Positions 56,435-64,000 of a stretch of DNA of 64,000 nucleotides are shown piece by piece. The translations under genes were made by a program, and so were the position numbers. Origin of the DNA: Chaetomium olivaceum (Eukaryota; Ascomycota; Sordariomycetes; Sordariales; Chaetomiaceae); contig JAYWVB010000022.1 of the NCBI GenBank assembly GCA_039881045.1, positions 186,001 through 250,000 on the forward strand, written 5' to 3'. How positions within the stretch are numbered: the first letter of the stretch is position 1; the number at the start of each line of letters is the position of its first letter. The notes under the pieces were generated by a model. The model searched no databases, was not told the DNA's origin, and saw nothing but the letters and a program-made list of their open reading frames with translations.

Positions 56435-57630
56435 ATGGCCCCAGTCGTCGACATCCACACCCACATGTACCCCCCGGAGTACATCTCCATCCTCTCCTCG
56501 CGGGACACCATTCCCCTCGTCCGCAGCTTCCCCTCCTCCCCCGACCCACGCCTCATCCTCCTCGAATCCGAGATCCCCTCCCTCGAGCGTGCCCTCGCCG
56601 ACCCCTCGGCCCCGCTCCCCGGCCGGCCCCTCACCAAGCACTTCACCTCCCTCCCCGCCAAACTGGCCTTCATGTCCCACCACAACATCACCACCTCGGT
56701 CCTCTCCCTCGCCAACCCTTGGCTGGACTTCCTCCCCGCCGACACCGCGGGCGCCACCGCCGAGCGGATCAACACCTCCTTCGAAACCATGTGCAGCACC
56801 ACCAACACCACCACGACCACCACTTCCCAACTTCCCAAAAAACTCTTCTTCTTCGGCACCCTCCCCCTCACCGCGCCCACCCCCACCATCCTCGCCTCCA
56901 TCACCCACCTCACCACCCTCCCCCACTGCCGGGGCATCATCCTCGGCACGGGCGGTCTCGTCACCACCACCACCAACAACAACCAAGGAAGCGGAGGAAG
57001 CGGAGGAAGCGGGCTAGACGACCCGGCGCTCCTCCCCGTCTTCCACGCGCTCGCCGCCGCCGGCCTGCCCATCTTCCTGCACCCGCACTACGGCCTCCCG
57101 CCGTCTGTCTTCGGCGCAGGGGCCTACGGCCACGTGCTGCCGCTGGCGCTGGGGTTCCCGATGGAGACGACGATCGCGGTGGCGCGCATGTTTCTGGCGG
57201 GCGTGTTCGACGAGGTGCCGGGGCTGCGGATGGTGCTGGCGCACGCGGGCGGCACGCTGCCGTTCCTGGCGGGACGGGTGGAGAGTTGTGTGCTGCATGA
57301 TGCTGCGCTGGCTGGGAAGGGGGGAAGAGGAGGAGGAGGACAGTGTGGGAGGTGTTGAGGGAGCAGGTGTATCTGGATGCGGTGATTTATAGTGAGGTCG
57401 GGTTGAAGGCGGCGGTGGAGGCGGCGGGGGGCGCGGATCGGTTGATGTTTGGGACGGATCATCCGTTTTTTCCGCCGGTGGGGGAGAAGGCGGGCGAGGC
57501 GGAGGAGGGGGAGTGGGAGAGTGTGAGGTTGAATGTGGAGGCGGTGAATAAGGCGCTGGGGGAGGGCAGTGAGGAGGCCGGAATGGTGATGGGCGGGAAT
57601 GCGGTGAGGGTGTTGAGGTTGGATGAGTAG
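56435..57630 (+). CDS. uracil-5-carboxylate (iso-orotate) decarboxylase, amidohydrolase-2 family (one frame break)
   Basis: ATG at 56435 opens MAPVVDIHTHMYPPEYISIL; H-x-H is the first metal site. TIPLVRSFP, LPGRPLTKHF, SLANPWLDFLP, CRGIILGTGGL, FLHPHYGLPPSVF, YGHVLPLALGFPMETTIAVA and FGTDHPFFPP give the metal ligands and the pattern of fungal iso-orotate decarboxylase within the ACMSD-like family. The strict frame stops after a Gly-rich stretch at about 57325-57358. With one base restored in that G-rich run, VWEVLREQVYLDAVIYSE continues in phase to TAG at 57630. The reaction converts uracil-5-carboxylate to uracil and CO2, the last step of thymidine salvage. ACMSD of the kynurenine pathway is a related alternative, less likely given the motif matches and the neighbour. 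Confidence 0.85.
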
Positions 57631-57774
57631 ACAAACTACCGAGGTCAGCCAGTCACCGTGTAGCTTTAAAGAAGCCATGGTAAATAGTTGCCCTTGGGGA
57701 TGGCGTGGTATCTCTATTTAGCAGGCAGGCTTTACTGTGGTACAAAAAAGATCCATCAGAACTCGCCCGACCGA

Positions 57775-59541
57775 CTACTCCAGCCTCAGCTTTTGCTTTC
57801 CCCTCTTTCTCTTCCCGCCCACCTCCCTGTGCTCCTCCACCTCCAACAACGCCTCGCGCTTCTTCTCCCCCACCAGCTTCAGCGCATCCCTCACCACCCG
57901 CGTCTCCAGGTTCACCCCTTCCTCCTCCCACGCCTCCATCTGCCTGCCCACGCGCTGCTCGATCGCCAGCACCAGCTCGACGTCGCGCTGCCCAACAAAC
58001 GTCACGGCATCACCCTTACGCCCCGCACGCGCCGTACGACCCACGCGGTGGATGTAGTCGTCCGGGTCCCGCGGGATGTCGTAATTAATAACCAACTTCA
58101 CCTCGGGGATATCCAACCCTCTAGCAGCAACGTCAGTCGCCACCAGAATCATTGCGGCCGACGCGCGGAACCGGCCCAGGTTGTCGATGCGCTGCCGCTG
58201 CGGCAGCTTAGAGTGCAGCGCCGTGACGCGGTGGTCTAGCAGCCGCAGCAGGTGGTGCAAAAAGTCGGCGGTGGAGGTCCGGTTGCAAAAGATGATGGCC
58301 GACTTGTCCGCGTTGGCCGGGGTCAGCAAAAACATGTGCAGGTAGTGCTCGCGGTGGGTGACGGGGATTTGGAGGTGCATCTGTTTGAGCGTGGGCGGGA
58401 TCGCGAGCGTGTCCGTGTCGACTTCGCAGACGAAGACTGGTTCGCGACCGGGCTGGCGTGGCATGTTCTTGAGAGCCATGACCTCTGGGGTGATGGTTGC
58501 CGTGAAGAGAAGGGTCTGGCGTTCGGCGGGGGGGGGGAGAGCGCCGAGGCACTCTTCGACGTCCGGCAGCATGCTGCCCGGCCCGTTGGCGGCGAGCAGC
58601 CGGTCAGCTTCGTCGAGGACTACGAAGCGCACGCGCCGGAGCCCGCACACCGTGTCCTCGCCCGAGGTGCGGATGTGGTCGGCCAGGCGGCCGGGAGTGG
58701 CGATGACGATGTGTGGCCGCTGGGCCAGGGCGATGGCCTGCGACCGCATGTCGGACCCGCCCGTGACCAGGATGGCTTTGAGCGAGTGTGGCGACGAGAT
58801 GGCTTTGACTTGCTCGTAGATCTGGAGAGCAAGCTCACTGGGGGTTGTCAGTATGGGTCCCCGATGGAAGAGATATTGTGGTACTCACCGAGTCGGCGTC
58901 AGGATGACAGCAAAAACGGCAGACGGGTTCTCGGCCCATTTTTGGAAAATGGGTACAGCGAAGGCCACCGTCTTACCCGAACCAGTCCTGCTCCCACCGA
59001 TGCAGTCCCTCCCCTTGAGAAGCATCGGGATGCTCTCCCGCTGAATGGCGGTTGGCCGCTTGATGGCCATGTTAGCCAGCGACTGCACTAGCCATGGCCG
59101 GAGACCAAGCGACTCGAAAGTGGTGTTGACATCCAAGGGGGCCGTGACCCGGAGCGCTGGTTCGGGTTCGCTTGGTTGAGGGGTGACTCCGGCATTGGTT
59201 TCGACTTGAGGTTTCCGCTTTATGCGGGAGGGCATATTGAAAGCTGACTTGATAATGTTGGGTTTTTCATCATCGCTAGCCGGGGGAGAGGTGCGGCGTC
59301 GTTTTCTGGGGCTGGAACTGTCTAGGGAGTCTGAGTCTTCGGCAGCGCTCTCATGGTTGTCATGGCTGTCATCGTTGCTATCGTTTTCCACCTCAGATGT
59401 GTCTTCTGATGCTTCTTCTGATGCCTCCTCTGATGGTGGTCCTGATGCTGAACTCGCGCCCGAATCTGAATTCCCGTCGATCTCTTCCACTCGTTCCACC
59501 ACCGCTTCCTTGCGCCGACCTTTCACAGAGACTGAGGGCAT
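57775..59541 (-). CDS. dbp8: DBP8 DEAD-box RNA helicase
   Basis: Exons 59541-58889 and 58837-57775 join in phase across intron 58838-58888, giving about 571 residues from MPSVSVKGRRK. An acidic Ser-rich N-terminus of ~110 residues precedes the helicase core. Visible motifs are PTAIQRESIP (Q), SRTGSGKT (I), LTPTRELALQ (Ia, spanning the intron), VLDEADRLL (II), FTATIT (III), IIFCN (IV), VATDVAARGLDIP (V) and YIHRVGRTARAGR (VI). It ends in a Lys/Arg tail. The combination with IFQKWAENPSAVFAVILTPTR is typical of DBP8, a nucleolar helicase for 40S/18S rRNA maturation stimulated by ESF2. The frame is intact. It is convergent with the decarboxylase gene. Confidence 0.9.
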
Positions 59542-62130
59542 GACTAATCTGACAATTTAGTCACCTTGCAGATGCAATTTTCAGGGAGCCTCTCAAATTC
59601 CAGTGTGAGCTTGACGCTGTTGTTGTTTTCGAGAACCGAAAATTTCAGACAGGGGTTTGGAAAAAAGAAGTGGGGTCCCCTTGGCGGCGAATAACCTGGG
59701 ACAGTGGCACTCACGGCACTGTGGATAGGTCCGGGTTCGAAGCCGGGATCGGGTAGCCGAGAGTCCCACTTTAACATCAAACGAGCCCACCCTTGCTTTT
59801 CCTTTCCTTCAACCAACGAAGAGGCTGATCACAGCGCTTAACACGGTTGAACTTGAAGAGGCGCCCGCCCTGGGCGCTTGGAGTGACGACTTGCGTCTGG
59901 CACAGTCTAGGCCGTCTGGGCACGGTGTAAAAAGGATCAGACTCCCAAGACATGTCTTCAGAGCAAACGCGCACCTCGAAATCACTAAAGAGCAGACCAA
60001 TCAAGTCGAGGTCCCCGATGGTGGCCGAGAAGGAGTTGATACATCCGAGTGCATTTGCTGGGAAGACCTGGCAGCTTCCAGCTTCCATGGCCGACCACCT
60101 GCTTGCCGAGCTGCCCCTGAAGGACTCCAAGGACACTTGCATCGGGATGGCACAGTGCCGAATCCTGGGGCCAGAAAGATATCGGCTGACCACCATCGGG
60201 CCACCCGAGCACATCAGTGACGTTGAACGGACCTCAGCAGGTCGCACAGATAATTAGAGGGATGCGGCCCTTTCGGCAAGGACAGTCCTCACGTCAGCCG
60301 GGCACGCGGTAGTTGACATAAGGGTTTCATCATTGTCGCTATCGCTAGGACTTAATATCCCCATTTCTAACAATCGAAGTCCATATCTGTAACTAGGTAT
60401 CTGCACTTGCCACATGGCGCAGGATGGTCCTCATCGAACTCGACTCACACAATGCGACTTGAACGATGCAACGATGCGGGGAGCAGCGCATCCGGCCCAT
60501 GCACAGCGAATGCCAGGGCGGGAGGAGGATAGAGTGGCGTCCAGTTCACGTTAATCCGTGGCGGCTACTTGCCCCTGCAGCCCATTAGGATCCAAAGAGT
60601 CTTCGATCCTTTTTCATCACTCTGGCTGTGTCTGCTCATCAACCGGCCCGCGTTGCTTTTGATTTGCTTTCCGAGTCACCGAGTTTATGTGTGCATGTCA
60701 TGTCCATCCATAGGGTACATACAGTACCATGCATGGTGTTGGTTGTTTGTTGGCTTTCAAGTACTGTGCACTGTGTAGATCCCAGTGGCCTTCTCGCCCA
60801 CTCCTGCCTGAAAGTGCTGAAGTCTCCGGGCATTGCATTGCATCTCACTCGCTGGATCGCCCCTTCAACACCTCCAATCGCGCTCGGGGTTTATGGTAAA
60901 CAATTTCTGGCTTCCAGTCCAGTCGAGCCTAGCAGTATCCGAGTTAGCGAATTAGACTGCCAAAATCACCACCCTAGGCGCATCAAAACCTCTCCCGTCT
61001 TGGTCTTCGAGGTTGTCACTCGACACCCCGCCTTTCTAGGGCCAAGGACCCCTGAACTCGTCCGACCGCGGCATTGGCCGGCCTTGGGCAATCACTGAAC
61101 TGTGGAGCCAGGGAGCCCCTGGGCAGGGTGGCAGGGCGCCTAGCCCATCGAGGGGCTGTTCCATCGATCCATCGTGCTTGATTCAAAGCACCCTTCTCCC
61201 GCACCGCACCCGAACGCTTCCAACGGCAGACAACTCATCCGAGTCCAAGAGGCGAACAATCAACTCCCTCAACTCCGCGGCCAGCCACCTCCGAGCGCCA
61301 AAAATCACAACCACGCCGCATCGCTACTGGATCACAGACGAATCTGCGTCATTTGCGTCCCTTCTTTTTCCACAGTCAGATCGAAAGGAGCCGCTGATCC
61401 AATCCACATCGCCGCCGCAGCCAGCCGAGACCCAGAAAGAACCCAAAGCCCAGAGCCCGAAGTGCAGCAAATTCCCCCAGCTGCTCGATCCAGCGTTGCC
61501 TGCGTCTTGTTTGTGCACTGCGTTGCTGTCGTGTTGCGGATCGCCTCCACTTGCCTTGGCTTGGTGCTTCCTGCATCCATTCGACAGCCCATCGCGGGCT
61601 TGTCAGCTTTTGTCACTCGACCGACCGACCCCTTCGGCCCTATTATCCTAGCTGGCCTTGGTCGGGATAACTAGCCCTCTGCATTCTGCATCTCGCCCTG
61701 TTTGTCTGCAACATCGACTACCACTCACCAGTCGCCAGTCGACAGCAAAGGCCCGCAACCCACCCACCGCCCGCGCCCAATAATGCCCGGCTCCCAGAAT
61801 CAGAGCAGCGACGGCGCTGCAGCCATGGTACGAGCCTTTCCTCTTTTACCACTTTCTTCTGTCGGCACGTCAGGCCACCAGTTTCTTTGCTTTGATATTG
61901 GGTGCCTGTGTCCCCGAAACAACTCGCATCCCTTCAGCTACTGCCTCCCCTCTTGAAGCTCCGTGCGATAAGTGGGACCCATCGTCGCCCAAGAAGAAGT
62001 GTATTTCTTGACAAGAGACGTCGGAGTGGGGGCGAGCAAAGATATTTGGACCTGGACCTGGACCTGGATCTGGACCTGGTTTTTGAGAAATCAGCTTTGA
62101 ACTCATCGCTAACATAGCCTGCTGAACACA
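59542..62130. other. intergenic region and leader of the MAPKK gene
   Basis: 59542-60900 holds no supportable gene. 61150-62130 probably is the MAPKK 5' leader. Overlapping frames at 61174-61674 are unsupported. An ATG at 61783 is followed after 45 bases by a GTACGA donor at 61828, and CTAACATAG at 62109-62117 could be its acceptor (a ~290-bp leader intron). GGACCT hexamer copies lie inside at 62047-62079. Confidence 0.45.
62047..62079. repeat. GGACCT tandem hexamer
   Basis: Five to six near-perfect copies (one GGATCT) lie in the presumed leader intron of the MAPKK gene. Confidence 0.75.
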
Positions 62131-63785
62131 ATGAAGCCCTCATATCCTCCCCTCGGAATCCCGCAACAACAACACCACAACCCCTCGCCAGTCCCTACCA
62201 TGTCGGCGGCACCACCACTCCTCCGCCCCGCCATCCCGGGCTCTCGCCCCGGCGGTCGTGCCCCCCGTCTCGGGCTCGCCATTCCTCCGTCTCCCAACGC
62301 CAAAGCCCTCGGAAACCCAGGGGCACCTCCCCCGCGTCCGGCCCTGCCTACATTGCACCTCGCGACCCCCATGGGCAGCAGCGTGGCGCCACAAGAACAA
62401 AAACCCCTTAAACCCCAGCTCAGCCTCAGCCTCCAAAGTGCGAGCGGCGGCAGTGAAAGCAGCGCCGCTCACAGCAGAAGCGGGAGCTTTGGACCGCTCG
62501 ACGGCCGTGCGAGCAACCCCACAAGCGCCGGCTCCCAGTTCAGCGCCCTCTCCTTCGCAAGTCAATATGGGATAGGGAGGCAGACGGGCGACCCCGTGTC
62601 AGCTGTCGGGTCGCTATATTCCAATACGAGCGAGAGCATGGACCTGGATAGGGAAGGCAGCCTGCATGGGCTGGAGAGTTTCGACGAGCTCAGCCTCGAG
62701 AAGGCCCGGGCAGCAGACGTTGACGATCTAGACGACGAAGGTTGGCGGATCGTGAGTATGGAGAAGCGGATTATCGAGCTTGGGAACCTGGGTGAGGGTG
62801 CTGGAGGTGCCGTGACAAAATGCAAGCTGAGGGGCGGCAACACTGTGTTTGCCCTCAAGGTACGATGGCGGCTCCCCTTTTCACCAACCCAAACACCTCC
62901 TCTAACAGTCATCCCCTAGATCATTACCACAAACCCCGATCCCGATGCCAAGAGGCAAATCATTCGCGAGCTAGGCTTCAACAAGGGGTGCGCCTCGCAA
63001 CATATCTGTCGGTATTACGGAGCCTTCGTAGATCCGGCGAGCTCCACCATCTCCATCGCCATGGAGTTCTGCGAGGGCGGGTCGCTCGATAGCATCTACA
63101 AGGAGGTCAAGCGGCTCGGCGGCCGCACCGGCGAGAAGGTGCTAGGAAAGGTCGCCGAGGGCGTGCTCCACGGCTTGACCTACCTGCACTCCAAGAAGAT
63201 CATCCATCGCGACATCAAGCCGAGCAACATTCTACTCTGCCGCAACGGCGATGTGAAGCTCTGCGATTTTGGCGTATCTGGCGAGTTTGGCACCAAGGGC
63301 GACGCCAGCACATTTATCGGCACCAGCTATTACATGGCCCCGGAGCGCATCACAGGGCAATCGTACACCATCACCTCCGACGTCTGGTCGACTGGCATCA
63401 CCTTGCTCGAAGTTGCACAGCATCGCTTCCCCTTCCCGGCTGACGGCACCGAGATGCAGCCCCGCGCCACTCCCCTCGACCTTCTGACCTACATTGTCAA
63501 GCACCCCACGCCCAAGCTCAAGGACGAGCCTGACGCCGGCATTTACTGGAGTGGTAGCTTCAAGTATTTCATCGAGTGCTGGTACGTCCCCTTTACCATC
63601 CCCCTACCACTTTATCAAGCTAACCGTGTTACACCAGCCTTGAAAAGGAACCGGCACGCCGCGCCAGTCCATGGCGTATGCTGGAGCACCCCTGGATGAC
63701 GGAACAGAGCACTAAGCGTGTCAACATGCGCCGCTACCTGGCCCAAGTGTGGGGCTGGGATGATAAGGACCAACAGAAGGCATAG
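62131..63785 (+). CDS. mkk1: Mkk1/MEK-1-type MAP kinase kinase (cell-wall-integrity)
   Basis: Exons 62131-62859, 62920-63581 and 63638-63785 join in phase (60- and 56-bp introns) to about 512 residues. A Pro/Ser-rich N-terminus includes PRLGLAIPPSP, a conserved docking-region-like motif. The kinase domain shows LGEGAGGAV (glycine loop), VFALK (catalytic Lys), IIHRDIKPSNILL (HRD), LCDFGVSGEFGTKGDAST (DFG and the S/T activation loop) and YYMAPERITG. It ends with MLEHPWM and a short tail. The activation-loop sequence matches the MKK1/MKK2 class acting between Bck1/MIK-1 and Slt2/MAK-1. The start could be an internal ATG (MSAAPPLL) or an upstream exon; the MKP ATG is chosen as the first in frame. 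The frame is intact. Confidence 0.92.
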
Positions 63786-64000
63786 AGACCTGGGCGTGTC
63801 CAGGCTCAACCCGGGCACAACCCGAACGACGAGGCTACACAAGGCAGAGTTGAGGGCTTGGGAAATAAGGAACCGGGCGCAACAGAGGTCAACAGCATAG
63901 CAGCAATAACAGCAAAGACAACAACAACAACAACCACGAGCCCCGTGAATGGGGTGGTGCCCCAACGTTGGGCTGACAACCATCTCGTGGGTCTACCTAA
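63786..64000. other. 3' flank of the MAPKK gene
   Basis: It holds short CAGCAATAA/CAACAACAA simple repeats at 63900-63935. No gene is visible before the window ends. Confidence 0.4.

Noticed and set aside
59690..59775. Possible tRNA on the plus strand around GGGTTCGAAGCC
   Set aside because: The T-loop-like sequence has a mismatch in its stem, and no matching 5' acceptor (ACCCGAT) or anticodon arm is found upstream.
61174..61674. Two overlapping ~160-codon frames before the MAPKK gene
   Set aside because: Both are low-complexity readings of the same leader sequence in different frames, with no family match.
61783..62130. Extending the MAPKK protein with an exon from ATG 61783
   Set aside because: Splicing 61828-62117 leaves the kinase frame out of phase.
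1..64000. CRISPR arrays, bacterial operons or rRNA
   Set aside because: No regular spaced repeats or rRNA-like sequence; spliced eukaryotic genes throughout.

Overview
The window is nuclear DNA of a filamentous ascomycete, most likely Sordariomycetes near Neurospora/Chaetomium. Genes carry short GT-AG introns (47-79 bp) with CTAAC/CTGAC-type branch sites. Conserved proteins resemble Neurospora-type orthologues (LIS1/NudF, KRI1, RAB5, thymine 7-hydroxylase, DBP8, a cell-wall-integrity MAPKK). Fungal-only families are also present: Zn2Cys6 regulator, HET domain, NACHT-WD40 and a Fot1/pogo transposase. No rRNA, convincing tRNA or CRISPR was seen. Coordinates were read by eye; splice sites were placed from GT/AG signals and reading phase.

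Layout. 0-9 kb: the 5' part of a HeLo-like/ankyrin protein (running off the left edge), a small two-exon hypothetical, a C2H2 zinc-finger gene, a small hypothetical and LIS1/nudF. 8.6-14 kb: 5.3 kb without a supportable gene, upstream of a large Zn2Cys6 regulator (14-17.4 kb). 18-29.6 kb: KRI1 and RAB5 head to head, a RING/RS-domain gene, and a septin-like GTPase with a C-terminal membrane segment. 30.8-41 kb: an accessory island with a broken HET gene, an intact Fot1/pogo transposon (TA duplication, 47-bp inverted repeats) and an NWD-NACHT-WD40 NLR. 41-49.7 kb: mostly gene-free, with one Ecm13-like acidic protein. 49.7-54 kb: IBA57, a J-protein and a BTB protein. 54.6-57.6 kb: thymine 7-hydroxylase and a uracil-5-carboxylate (iso-orotate) decarboxylase, divergently transcribed from a ~0.6-kb spacer; together they would turn thymine into uracil. 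57.8-63.8 kb: the RNA helicase DBP8 and an Mkk1/MEK-1-type MAPKK.

Three points stand out. The adjacent thymine-salvage pair is a compact two-gene metabolic cluster. The HET/transposon/NLR block looks like an allorecognition or immune-receptor region. Between 25 and 58 kb at least eight genes, including housekeeping ones, show single-base-type reading-frame breaks, several in G or C runs; this points to uncorrected indels in the assembly as much as to gene decay, so the broken genes should not be called pseudogenes without read evidence.
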